Origin: Bradyrhizobium sp. 186
GTDB lineage: Bacteria > Pseudomonadota > Alphaproteobacteria > Rhizobiales > Xanthobacteraceae
Length of the DNA: 64,000 nucleotides
Direction: 5' to 3'
Assembly: GCF_023101685.1 (NCBI RefSeq)
Contig: NZ_CP082164.1
Span: 6,200,001 to 6,264,000, forward strand
The translations under genes were made by a program, and so were the position numbers. The notes under the pieces are model-generated. The model worked only from the letters and a program-made list of their open reading frames with translations. It was not told the DNA's origin and did not search any database. Below, in pieces: positions 26,876-36,897 of the stretch (positions within the stretch are counted from its first letter, which is position 1; each line of letters opens with the position of its first letter).

Positions 26876-29341
26876 ATGACAACGGCCGACGCCTTGAACG
26901 ATCCTTTGCCCGAGACCATCGCCGCCGAAAGGCTGCGCCAGCACCTGGAGGAAATCGCGCGCGAGCGCGACAACGCCTATCGCGCGCTCCAGGAGCGCGA
27001 GGCCGAGCTGGCACGCATCCAGCGCATCGGCAAGGTCGGCGGCCTCGAGGTGGATTTCCGCGAAGGCTTCAAGAACCGTCGCTCGCCGGAATATCTGCTG
27101 CTCCACGGCCTGCCGGCGGAAGCCGCCGACGAGTCGCACGAGGACTGGGTCAATCGCATCCATCCCGAGGACCGGGACGCGACCATCAAGCATTTCTTCG
27201 AGGCTCTCGCCGGGACCAGCGAAGACTACACCGCCGAATACCGCATCATCCGTCCCAGCGACGGCGAGACCCGCTGGATCCGCGTCGTCGCCAAGATCGA
27301 GCGCGACAGGGATGGCCGCGCCATCCGTCTGGTCGGCGCCCACATCGATATCACCGACCAGATGCTGGTCCGCGAGACGTTGCGCGAGAGCGAAGAGCGC
27401 TTTCGGCTGATCGCCGACAGCGCACCGGTGCCGATCTGGGTGACCAAGCTCGACCGCAAGCGCTCCTTCGCCAACCAGGCCTATGTCGACTTCGTCGGCC
27501 TGCCCTACGCGGAGGCGATCGATTTTGACTGGCGCAAGGTGCTGCATCCGGACGACCTGCCGCATGTGCTGCAACAATCCGTCCAGGGCGAAGCGTCGCT
27601 GAAGCCGTTCGTGCTGGAAGCGCGCTACAAGAACGCCAGCGGCGAATGGCGCTGGCTGCGCTCGGAATCGCAGCCGCGCTGGGACCCGACCGGCAAGCAC
27701 ATCGGCTTCATCGGCGTCGCCCACGACATCACCGCCGCCAAGCAGGCCGAGATCGAGTTGAGACGACTCAACGAGACGCTGGAGGAGCGGATCACCGAGC
27801 GCACCGCCGAGCTCGAATCCAACGAGGCGCGGCTGCGCGCGATCCTGGAGACCAGCAACCAGTATCAGGGACTGGTCAATCTCAGGGGCGAGCTGCTTTA
27901 CGCGAACCGGACCGCGCTCGCCGGCATCCACGCGGAGGCAATTGACGTCATCGGCAGACCGTTCTGGGAGACGCCCTGGTTCACCGCGACCGAGGGCCTT
28001 GGCGCGATCGTCCGCGCCGCCTTCGACACCGTGCTCGGCGGCGAAGCGGTGCGGATGGAGATGCGGCTGCGACTTCCCGTCGGAGAACGCGATTTCGAGT
28101 TCGGCATGCGTCCCGTGCTCGACCGCCACGGCAACATCACGGGCGCGGTGCCCGAACTGGTCGACATCACCGAGCGCCGCCGGGGCGAGGAAGCACTGCG
28201 GCAGTCGCAGAAGATGGAGGCGATCGGCCAGCTCACCGGCGGGGTCGCGCATGACTTCAACAATTTGCTCACCATCATCCGCTCGGCCACCGACTTCCTG
28301 CGCCGGCGCGAGCTGCCGGAGGAGCGCCACCGCCGCTATGTCGACGCCATTTCCGACACCGTCGAACGCGCCTCCAAGCTCACCGCGCAGCTGCTCGCCT
28401 TTGCACGCCGGCAGCCGCTGAAGCCGCAGATCTTCAACGTCGGCAGCCAGGTCGAGGGCGTGGCGCAACTGGTCCGGCCGCTGGTCGGCGGCCGCATCGA
28501 GATCGCGGTGGAGGTCCACGATGCCGACTGCTTCACTGTCGCCGACATTGCGCAATTCGAGACCGCACTGATCAACCTCGCCATCAATGCCCGCGACGCG
28601 ATGGACGATGAAGGACGACTGACCATCGCGGTGCGGAAAGTTCGGGGCATTCCGAGCCTGCGCGCGCAATCGGCGCGCGGAGGCGACTATGTCGGGATCT
28701 CGGTCACTGATACCGGCAGCGGCATCTCGCCGGAGAATATCGACGCCATCTTCGAGCCGTTCTTCACCACCAAAGAGGTCGGCAAAGGCACCGGCCTCGG
28801 CCTGAGCCAGGCCTTCGGCTTCGCAAAGCAATCCGAAGGCGACATCGCAGTGACGAGCACGCCCGGCCACGGTGCGAGCTTCACCATCTATCTGCCGCAG
28901 GCGCAAAGCCCTGCCGGGGAGAAGGAAGCCGCCGCACTGACCCACGAGGCGGCAACGACCGGGCGCGGCTATCGGGTGCTCGTGGTCGAGGACAATGACG
29001 ATGTCGGCCAATTCTCGACTGAGCTGCTGGAAGACCTCGGCTATGTCGTCCGCCGCGTCGCCAATGCCAATGCGGCGCTGGCGATTCTCGGCGAGAACGA
29101 ATTCGCCGTCGATCTCGTCTTCTCCGACGTCATCATGCCCGGCATGAACGGCGTCGAGCTCGCCGGCGTCATCCGTGAGCGGTATCCGGGCCTCCCCGTC
29201 GTGCTCACCAGTGGCTACAGCAACGTGCTCGCCGAGAACGCGCATCGCGGCTTCGAGCTGATCCAGAAGCCCTATTCGGTGGAGTCGCTGTCGCGCATCC
29301 TGCGCAAGGCGATCACGGAGAAGCTGTCGGTGGTGCGATGA
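26876..29341 (+). CDS. Multi-PAS hybrid histidine kinase with receiver domain
   Basis: About 821 residues from ATG 26876 (the frame extends to a GTG at 26864). Three PAS/PAC-type sensors are visible: around residues 50-165 (FREGFKNRRSPEYLLLHGL, GAHIDITDQ), 165-300 (RFRLIADSAPVPIWVTKLDR, GFIGVAHDITAAKQ) and 320-440 (FWETPWFTA). A coiled coil lies between the second and third. The kinase core has His in [14 protein letters not shown] (about 459), NLAINARDAMDDEG and [12 protein letters not shown]. The receiver Asp is in LVFSDVIMPGMNG (about 751). No transmembrane helix; cytoplasmic sensor. It is orphan, with no adjacent partner. Confidence 0.9.
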   Translation: MTTADALNDPLPETIAAERLRQHLEEIARERDNAYRALQEREAELARIQRIGKVGGLEVDFREGFKNRRSPEYLLLHGLPAEAADESHEDWVNRIHPEDRDATIKHFFEALAGTSEDYTAEYRIIRPSDGETRWIRVVAKIERDRDGRAIRLVGAHIDITDQMLVRETLRESEERFRLIADSAPVPIWVTKLDRKRSFANQAYVDFVGLPYAEAIDFDWRKVLHPDDLPHVLQQSVQGEASLKPFVLEARYKNASGEWRWLRSESQPRWDPTGKHIGFIGVAHDITAAKQAEIELRRLNETLEERITERTAELESNEARLRAILETSNQYQGLVNLRGELLYANRTALAGIHAEAIDVIGRPFWETPWFTATEGLGAIVRAAFDTVLGGEAVRMEMRLRLPVGERDFEFGMRPVLDRHGNITGAVPELVDITERRRGEEALRQSQKMEAIGQLTGGVAHDFNNLLTIIRSATDFLRRRELPEERHRRYVDAISDTVERASKLTAQLLAFARRQPLKPQIFNVGSQVEGVAQLVRPLVGGRIEIAVEVHDADCFTVADIAQFETALINLAINARDAMDDEGRLTIAVRKVRGIPSLRAQSARGGDYVGISVTDTGSGISPENIDAIFEPFFTTKEVGKGTGLGLSQAFGFAKQSEGDIAVTSTPGHGASFTIYLPQAQSPAGEKEAAALTHEAATTGRGYRVLVVEDNDDVGQFSTELLEDLGYVVRRVANANAALAILGENEFAVDLVFSDVIMPGMNGVELAGVIRERYPGLPVVLTSGYSNVLAENAHRGFELIQKPYSVESLSRILRKAITEKLSVVR

Positions 29342-29345
29342 ATGC

Positions 29346-29467
29346 ATCCACGTTGTCGTCCCGGCGAAGGCCGGTACCCACGGGATTGTGTTTGGCGAAG
29401 AACAACGACGTGCGTGCCTCAAGATAGACTCCGCGATATGGGTCCCGGCCTTCGCCGGGACGACGGC
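29346..29467. repeat. Palindromic repeat, GTCGTCCCGGCGAAGGCC type
   Basis: Left arm TTGTCGTCCCGGCGAAGGCC (near 29352) and right arm GGCCTTCGCCGGGACGAC (near 29450) form a long imperfect palindrome between the kinase and the EamA gene. This is a third repeat family in the window. Confidence 0.65.
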
Positions 29468-29532
29468 GGAGCGTTTGGTCGCGGCCACCCTGACAATGAC
29501 GATTCAATGGCAACACCTCAGATAACCGCCCC

Positions 29533-29973
29533 ATGAAACCCGCCCTCTTCTCCGCCTGGCAGACCTGGGCGCTGTTGTCCGCCTGCTTTGCCGCGCTGAC
29601 CGCGATTTTCGCCAAGGTCGGCGTCGAGAACATCAATCCGGATCTGGCGACCTTCATCCGCACCATCGTGGTGTTGCTCGCCTTCTCGGTGCTGCTGTTC
29701 TTCACCGGCCAGTTCGCCGTGCCGTCGGCAGTCTCGTCGAAGACCTGGCTGTTCCTGATCCTGTCGGGGCTTGCGACCGGCGCCTCCTGGCTGTGCTATT
29801 TCCGCGCGCTGAAGCTCGGCCCGGCCACGCTGGTCGCGCCGATCGACAAGCTCAGCGTCGTCCTGGTCGCGGTGTTCGCCTTCGCCTTTCTCGGCGAGCG
29901 CCCGACTGCACAGGGCTGGGTCGGCATCGCCATGATTGGCGCCGGCGCGGTGCTGCTGGCGGTGAAGTTTTGA
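29533..29973 (+). CDS. EamA/DMT-family half-size membrane transporter
   Basis: 146 residues with about five hydrophobic segments, one EamA domain (residues 10-145), with the conserved C-terminal LSVVLVAVFAFAFLGERPTAQGWVGIAMIGAGAVLLAVK pattern split across two helices. Full-length DMT transporters have two such repeats in ten helices; this is the half-length type, which would need to form dimers, as SMR/EmrE-like carriers do. It is separated from the next operon by 32 bp on the same strand, so it could be co-transcribed with the kinase. Substrate unknown. Confidence 0.75.
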   Translation: MKPALFSAWQTWALLSACFAALTAIFAKVGVENINPDLATFIRTIVVLLAFSVLLFFTGQFAVPSAVSSKTWLFLILSGLATGASWLCYFRALKLGPATLVAPIDKLSVVLVAVFAFAFLGERPTAQGWVGIAMIGAGAVLLAVKF

Positions 29974-30005
29974 CGCACTGATCCCGGAGGTAGGCGTTTC
30001 CAGAC

Positions 30006-31444
30006 ATGCGCTCGCTTCGCTCCCGATTGCTGGCCCTCTGGATCATGCTGGTCGTCTCCGGCGTTGCTACCGGCTATCTCCTGTTCGAGTCGTTTCGGCT
30101 GACCGCCAATGCGCGGCTGGCCCGATCCGAGGAACTGGTCGCCCGCGCCTGCCGCGACCTTGCCGATCGCTACCAGTTCTTCGTCGCTGGCTGGCGCGGC
30201 GGGCCGGTCGATGATCAGCTCAAGCAGCAACTGATCGCCGTCACACAGTCCGCACTTGCTGGCGCGACCGGTGTCGAGGGTGGCGTCTGGCAGGCAGACG
30301 ACGGCTCGCTCGCCTATGCATTCCCGACCTATGAGGGCACCGGACCGAAGACCGACCTTCCCGCCGCTGAGTTCAACACCATCCGCGACGTCAACGCCGA
30401 AGCGCTGCAGTCCGGGCGTCCGGCATCGACCCGGCAGCCCGGCCGCTCCCAGGTGCTGCTCGTGCACGCCTGCCCGCTGCGCGGCCCGCTGCCGGGCGTC
30501 ACCGGCTGGACCATGACACGCGCTTTCACGTCGGAAGGCCCGGCCTACAACCAGTTGCTGGCCGGTCTGATCGTGCTCGCACTGACCATCTTTGGCTCGG
30601 CAGCCTGGCTCGCACGCGTGCTCTACGTCTGGTCGCGCCATATCACCTTGATCGAGACAGCCCTGGATGACACGCACGAGAGCACCGTCGATCTGCCGAA
30701 GCTTGCGCCCACCGGAGCCCCCGAGCTCGACCGGCTGGTCGGCGCGCTCAACAGCACCGGCGAGCGCCTGTCGCTGGAGCGCCGTCGGGCCACCGCGGCC
30801 GAACGGCTCGCGGCGCTCGGCCGGATGTCGGCGGGCCTTGCCCACGAAATCCGCAATCCCATCGCCGCGATGCGGTTGAAGGCCGAAAACGCGCTAGCCG
30901 TCGCCGATGGCTCGCGCAGCGACGCCGCCCTGAAGGCGATCCTCCAACAAGTCGACCGGCTCGACCTGTTGTTGCGCGATCTCCTGGAGATGACCCAGGC
31001 TCGCGAGCCCAAACTCGCGGAGGTCGATCTCGCGGCATTCCTCGCACACACCGTCGAGACGCACCGCGACCTCGCCACCGCCAAAGGCCTCGTCATGACC
31101 GTGGGAACCGGACCAGCGTCTCAGCCGTTACCGCAGCTCGATCCATCCCAGATGCAACGGGCCTTGGACAATTTGATCATCAACGCCATTCAGAACACGC
31201 CGGCCGGCGGCGCGATCAGCGTCGAGGCCTGCAGGAGGGACGGCATGTTGCTGTTGCGGGTGGCCGACAACGGTCCCGGCGTTGCTGATGAAGTGCGTGA
31301 ACGTCTGTTCGAACCCTTCGTCACCGGACGCGCCGAGGGCACGGGTCTTGGACTGGCCATCGTCCGCGAAATCGCACGACATCATCACGGCGACGTCCGC
31401 CTGGTCCAAGCCGCCAGCGGCACTGTTTTCGAGATCGAAGTGCC

Positions 31445-31460
<16 letters not shown>
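30006..31460 (+). CDS. Membrane sensor histidine kinase
   Basis: 484 residues. An N-terminal transmembrane helix (LLALWIMLVVSGVATGYLLF), a periplasmic loop of about 130 residues, a second helix at 180-205 and a HAMP-like linker lead to the kinase: phospho-His in RMSAGLAHEIRNPIAAMR (about 280), N box LIINAIQNTPAGG, G1 VADNGPGVADEV and G2 GTGLGLAIVREI. The stop overlaps the following activator gene by 16 bases. Together they form an NtrB/NtrC-type pair. The periplasmic loop would sense the signal, whose nature is unknown; the downstream pump suggests a metal or oxyanion stress. Confidence 0.9.
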
Positions 31461-32806
<1,346 letters not shown>

Positions 32807-32853
32807 TATCGGCATCGTCGGAATAATCCCTTTCAAATCAACGATCACACGGC

Positions 32854-32868
32854 TGGCACATCGCTTGC
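32854..32868 (+). promoter_or_regulatory. Sigma-54 (-24/-12) promoter
   Basis: TGGCAC (32854-32859), 5-base spacer, TTGC (32865-32868): an exact match to the TGGCAC-N5-TTGC consensus. It sits 48 bp upstream of the lipoprotein gene at 32917 and right after the sigma-54 activator gene, implying that the activator switches this promoter on. Confidence 0.85.
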
Positions 32869-32916
32869 TCAAGTGACCGCAAGCGACAATGTCGCGAAAT
32901 CGAAAGGAGTTATTCC

Positions 32917-33639
32917 ATGAAGATGACACGCATGCGCGCGCTGTTCTGCGTGCTGCTCGCCACGACGGCAATCGGCGGCTGTGCGGCCGCCTATTCGCAG
33001 GCGATGGGTCCGATGTGGGATTCGTCGCAGCTTCCGGAGTCGCGCGGAACCGTCAAGCAATACACGCTGACGCCACGGGGCGACGTCGACGGCGTCATTC
33101 TCACCGACGGCACCGAGGTGAAGCTGCCGCCGCATCTCACCGCCCAGACCGTGTTTGCGATCCACCCCGGAGACGCGGTCTCGGTGCGAGGCTTGCGCGC
33201 CCGCGCCCTGCCGCTGGTCGACGCTGCGTCGATCACCAACATCGCGACCGGCAGGAGCGTCGTCGACAACGGCCCGCCGGACCGGCGCGACGGAAATGAT
33301 GATCAGGTCATCAGCGGCAAGATCACGGCGCAGTTGCACGGCAAGCGCGGCGAGGTGAATGGCGTGCTGCTCGACGACGGTACGACGCTCCACCTTCCGC
33401 CGCCCGAGGCCGAGCGTATGCAGGACTGGCTGCGCCAGGGCCGGACCGTCTCGGCGCGCGGCGACGTCCTTGATACTGCGCTCGGCAAGGTCGTCGACGT
33501 GCGGGCCATCGGCGCCTCACCGGAGCAGATGACCGAGCTGCGCAGCCCGCGTCCGCCCGGACCGAAGGATGGCCCTGACCGTCGCGGCCCGCCGCCTCCT
33601 CCTCCCGGCTTCGGTCCGCCCCCGCCCCCGCGTGGCTGA
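32917..33639 (+). CDS. Putative lipoprotein with two tandem repeat domains
   Basis: 240 residues. The N-terminus carries a signal peptide ending in the lipobox-like IGGC (about residues 19-22). The mature part contains two related units: GTVKQYTLTPRGDVDGVILTDG-type (residues 43-105) and KITAQLHGKRGEVNGVLLDDG-type (130-190), each followed by LPP and a PGDAVSVRG- or QGRTVSARG-like strand. The pattern suggests duplicated small beta domains, possibly OB-like. The C-terminus is Pro/Gly-rich (PPPPPPG). A perfect sigma-54 promoter lies 48 bp upstream. No named family recognised; the next gene is a cytosolic paralogue. Confidence 0.7.
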   Translation: MKMTRMRALFCVLLATTAIGGCAAAYSQAMGPMWDSSQLPESRGTVKQYTLTPRGDVDGVILTDGTEVKLPPHLTAQTVFAIHPGDAVSVRGLRARALPLVDAASITNIATGRSVVDNGPPDRRDGNDDQVISGKITAQLHGKRGEVNGVLLDDGTTLHLPPPEAERMQDWLRQGRTVSARGDVLDTALGKVVDVRAIGASPEQMTELRSPRPPGPKDGPDRRGPPPPPPGFGPPPPPRG

Positions 33640-33676
33640 CGCTTTCGAACCGAGACGGACAGATAAGGATATCAAC

Positions 33677-34282
33677 ATGCATTGGATCGATCCCGACAGC
33701 CTGCCGGAAGCCGCAGGCCTCTTTGAGCGCTTCATCCTCAATCCTCACGGCGAGGTGGATGGCTTTGTCATGAAGGACAGGCAGGCCGCCGTTCTGGTGC
33801 ACACGCCGCCACACATGGATGGCGAGCTCACCCGTCACCTCTCGCCCGGCGACAAGGTCCGCGTGCGCGGCGTGCGTCCGCGCGGCGCAGAGTTGCTCGC
33901 CGCGATCGCCGTCACTACGGCGAGCGGGTGGCAGATCATCGATGAAGGTCCGGACCCTGACCGCAAGCATCCGAAGGTGAAGCATGAGCCGATGACCGCC
34001 GATGGCACCGTCCAGATGTCGCTGTTCGGACCGAAGGGCGAACTGCGTGGCGCCCTGCTCTCCGACGGCACCGTGCTGCGCATCGGCCCGAAAGAGGCCG
34101 AGCAGGTCGCAGCCCTGCTTGCCCCCGGTGCGAAACTCGCCGCGCGTGGCGACGGCATTCAAACCAGCCACGGCCGGGTGATCCATGCGCTGGAGGTCGG
34201 CCCCGATCCCGCAAGGCTGAAGCCGGTACGGAAGCCGAAGGACAAGAAGCCGAAGCATGAGGACGATGCCCGCGCGGCCTGA
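33677..34282 (+). CDS. Cytosolic paralogue of the upstream lipoprotein
   Basis: 201 residues from ATG 33677 after AAGGAT; longer upstream frames have no support. It has no signal peptide but repeats the two-unit plan of its neighbour: LNPHGEVDGFVMKDRQAAVLVHTPPHMDG with DKVRVRGVRPRG, then SLFGPKGELRGALLSDGTVLRIGP with AKLAARGDGIQTSHG. The C-terminus is Lys-rich (PVRKPKDKKPKHED). The pair therefore looks like a duplicated gene with one secreted and one internal copy. Function unknown; it is downstream in the same sigma-54-driven unit, 37 bp after the lipoprotein gene. Confidence 0.7.
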   Translation: MHWIDPDSLPEAAGLFERFILNPHGEVDGFVMKDRQAAVLVHTPPHMDGELTRHLSPGDKVRVRGVRPRGAELLAAIAVTTASGWQIIDEGPDPDRKHPKVKHEPMTADGTVQMSLFGPKGELRGALLSDGTVLRIGPKEAEQVAALLAPGAKLAARGDGIQTSHGRVIHALEVGPDPARLKPVRKPKDKKPKHEDDARAA

Positions 34283-34332
34283 GCCAAGATAAGCGCGAGG
34301 AAGGAAGCAACCGCATTTTCCGGAGGACTCTC

Positions 34333-35610
34333 ATGTCCGACAATGGCGATCAACGACGCGCCAGCCGCGCGCTCGATGCGGCCAATTTCTTCCTCGCCGA
34401 CGTCCGCGACGGACTTGGGCCCTATCTCGCCGTGTATCTCCTCACCGAGCAGCATTGGGATGAGGCGCGCATCGGCCTCGTGATGTCGATCGCGACGGTC
34501 GCCGGCGTCGTGGCGCAGACCCCGGCCGGCGCCCTCGTCGATGCCACGCGGGCGAAGCGGACAGTGATGGCGCTCGCGGCTATCGTGGTGACGCTCGCCT
34601 CCCTGTCGCTGCCGTTGTTTCCCTCCTTCGGGCCGGTTGCGATCTCGCAAGGACTCGCGCAGGCCGCCGCCGTGATCTTTCCGCCGGCGATCGCCGCCGT
34701 GTCGCTCGGCATCTTCGGCCATGCTGCCTTCACCCGGCGGATCGGCCGCAATGAAACTTTCAATCATGCGGGCAACGCGGTCGCCGCGGGCGTAGCTGGT
34801 ATCTTTGCCCACTGGTTCGGGCCGACCGTCGTCTTCTATCTCCTCGGTGCAATGGCGGTCGCGAGCCTCGTCAGCATTCTCGCGATCCCCGAACACGCCA
34901 TCGACCACGACCTCGCCCGCGGGCTGCACGATGCCGACACTCGCAGCCAACAGGATCGGCCGTCGGGTCTCGCCGTGCTCCTGACCTGCCGTCCCCTCCT
35001 CGTCTTCGCGATCTGCGTCCTGCTGTTCCACCTCTCCAATGCGGCGATGCTGCCGCTGGTTGGCCAAAAGCTCGCGCTCCAGGACAAGAACATGGGCACC
35101 AGCCTGATGTCCGCCTGCATCGTCGCCGCGCAGGTGGTGATGGTGCCGTTCGCGATGCTGGTCGGCGCCAGGGCCGACCTCCGGGGCCACAAGCGCTTTT
35201 TCCTCGCCGCGCTGCTGATCCTTCCCATCCGCGGCGCGCTCTATACGTTTTCCGACAATCCGTTCTGGCTCGTCGGCGTCCAGCTCCTTGACGGCGTTGG
35301 GGCCGGCATTTTCGGCGCCATTTCCCCCGTGATTGTCGCCGACCTCATGCGCAACACCGGCCGCTTCAACGTCGCGCAAGGCGCGGTCATCACCGCCCAG
35401 AGCATCGGCGCGGCGCTGTCAACGATGCTGGCGGGCCTTGTCGTGGTCGGCGCCGGCTACAGCGCGGCCTTTCTCACGCTCGGCGCGGTGGCCGCGATCG
35501 GCGCCGTTATCTGCCTACTCGCCCTACCCGAGACGCGAACAATCGCCGATGGCGCACCGCGCGCGCAGGGGAAGACAGCGCCGGCGGCTTCGGCTATCGC
35601 TGCGGAATAA
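34333..35610 (+). CDS. MFS transporter
   Basis: 425 residues with about 12 hydrophobic segments and a well-placed GGAGG site. N-terminal motif FFLADVRDGLGPYLAVYLL, then the MFS motif-A-like loop GALVDATRAKRTVM after helix 2 and its C-domain echo VGARADLRGHKRFF. The subclass resembles small-substrate exporters of the drug/metabolite type common in rhizobia. It follows the paralogous pair by 50 bp and precedes the ArsB-type pump by 23 bp, so all are likely one transcript. Substrate not determinable. Confidence 0.85.
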   Translation: MSDNGDQRRASRALDAANFFLADVRDGLGPYLAVYLLTEQHWDEARIGLVMSIATVAGVVAQTPAGALVDATRAKRTVMALAAIVVTLASLSLPLFPSFGPVAISQGLAQAAAVIFPPAIAAVSLGIFGHAAFTRRIGRNETFNHAGNAVAAGVAGIFAHWFGPTVVFYLLGAMAVASLVSILAIPEHAIDHDLARGLHDADTRSQQDRPSGLAVLLTCRPLLVFAICVLLFHLSNAAMLPLVGQKLALQDKNMGTSLMSACIVAAQVVMVPFAMLVGARADLRGHKRFFLAALLILPIRGALYTFSDNPFWLVGVQLLDGVGAGIFGAISPVIVADLMRNTGRFNVAQGAVITAQSIGAALSTMLAGLVVVGAGYSAAFLTLGAVAAIGAVICLLALPETRTIADGAPRAQGKTAPAASAIAAE

Positions 35611-35633
35611 AGAAACCACATCGAGGACTGAAC

Positions 35634-36893
35634 GTGCCGACCGCACCGCATGACGCCATCTGGGCCTGGAGCATCATCGTAACCGCGACCACAGGCGTTA
35701 TCGTCCGCCCGTTTCGTCTGCCCGAGGCGGTCTGGGCCGTCGCCGGCGCCGCCACGCTGGTGCTGCTCAGCTTCCTTCCCTGGCGCGATGCCCTTGCCGG
35801 CGTCGAGAAGGGCGTCGACGTCTACCTCTTCCTGATCGGTATGATGCTGATCGCCGAGCTGGCGCGGCTCGAAGGCCTGTTCGACTATCTCGCCGCGCTT
35901 GCGGTGGAATACGCAGGCGGCTCGCCGCAGCGGCTGTTTCTGCTGATCTATCTCGTCGGCACCGTCGTGACGGTGCTGCTCTCCAACGACGCCACCGCGA
36001 TCGTGCTGACGCCCGCCGTCTATGCCGCGACGCGCGCGGCCGGTGCCAAGCCGCTGCCTTACCTGTTCGTCTGCGCCTTCATAGCGAACGCGGCGAGCTT
36101 CGTATTGCCGATCTCCAATCCCGCCAATCTCGTCGTCTTCGGCGCGCGGATGCCGCAGCTCACCGATTGGCTGCGCCTGTTCGCCCTGCCCTCGGCCGCC
36201 TCGATCCTGCTGACCTATGTCGTGTTGCGTCTGACCCAGCGCCGCGCCCTGAAGGAAGAAACGATTGCGCGCAGGGTGCCGCATCCAAAGCTCGGCCGCG
36301 GCGGCAAGCTGACGGCTGCGGGCATCGTTGCGATCGGCATCGTGCTGGTCACGGCCTCTGCGCTCGACAAGCCGCTCGGCCTGCCGACTTTCATCTGCGG
36401 CCTGGTGACCGCTGCGATCGTCCTGCTGCTGAGCCGGCAATCGCCGCTGCCCGTGCTGCGCGGCGTCTCCTGGAGCGTGCTGCCGCTGGTCGGCGGGCTC
36501 TTCGTGATGGTGGAAGCGCTGATCAAGACCGGAGTGATCGGGCAACTCAGCGCACTGCTGCACGAGGCCGTGGCGCAATCCGTCCCGAATGCCGCATGGA
36601 GCGTCGGCGTCGCCACCGCAATCGCCACCAACATTGCCAACAATCTACCGGTCGGCCTCGTTGCCGGCTCGATTGCCGCCAGCGATCATTTGCCCGCACC
36701 TGTCGTCAGCGCCATCCTGATCGGCGTCGATCTCGGCCCTAACCTGTCGGTGACCGGTTCGCTCGCCACCATCCTGTGGCTGGTCGCGCTCCGCCGCGAA
36801 AAAATCGAGGTCGGCGCCTGGCCGTTTCTCAAGCTTGGCATGCTGGTGACGCCACCGGCCCTGATCGCGGCATTGGCTGCCGCGATCAGGTGA
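35634..36893 (+). CDS. ArsB/NhaD-type ion transporter (possible arsenite pump)
   Basis: 419 residues from GTG, with about 11 membrane segments. Typical features of the ArsB branch of the ion-transporter superfamily: GVDVYLFLIGMMLIAELARLEGLFD, the loop LLSNDATAIVLTPAVYA, ANAASFVLPISNPANLVVFG and the second-half echo ATNIANNLPVGLVAG with LGPNLSVTGSLATILWLVALRR. These proteins move oxyanions or exchange ions. In the same block as a kinase/activator pair, it may be the effector of the stress response. It ends 4 bp before the convergent MFS gene. Confidence 0.8.
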   Translation: MPTAPHDAIWAWSIIVTATTGVIVRPFRLPEAVWAVAGAATLVLLSFLPWRDALAGVEKGVDVYLFLIGMMLIAELARLEGLFDYLAALAVEYAGGSPQRLFLLIYLVGTVVTVLLSNDATAIVLTPAVYAATRAAGAKPLPYLFVCAFIANAASFVLPISNPANLVVFGARMPQLTDWLRLFALPSAASILLTYVVLRLTQRRALKEETIARRVPHPKLGRGGKLTAAGIVAIGIVLVTASALDKPLGLPTFICGLVTAAIVLLLSRQSPLPVLRGVSWSVLPLVGGLFVMVEALIKTGVIGQLSALLHEAVAQSVPNAAWSVGVATAIATNIANNLPVGLVAGSIAASDHLPAPVVSAILIGVDLGPNLSVTGSLATILWLVALRREKIEVGAWPFLKLGMLVTPPALIAALAAAIR

Positions 36894-36897
36894 GACT

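Noticed and set aside
26669..29488. 939-codon minus-strand frame opposite the hybrid kinase
   Set aside because: High-GC shadow of the plus-strand kinase; residues are Asp/Ala/Leu/Arg-biased with no domain, while the plus strand has complete kinase motifs.
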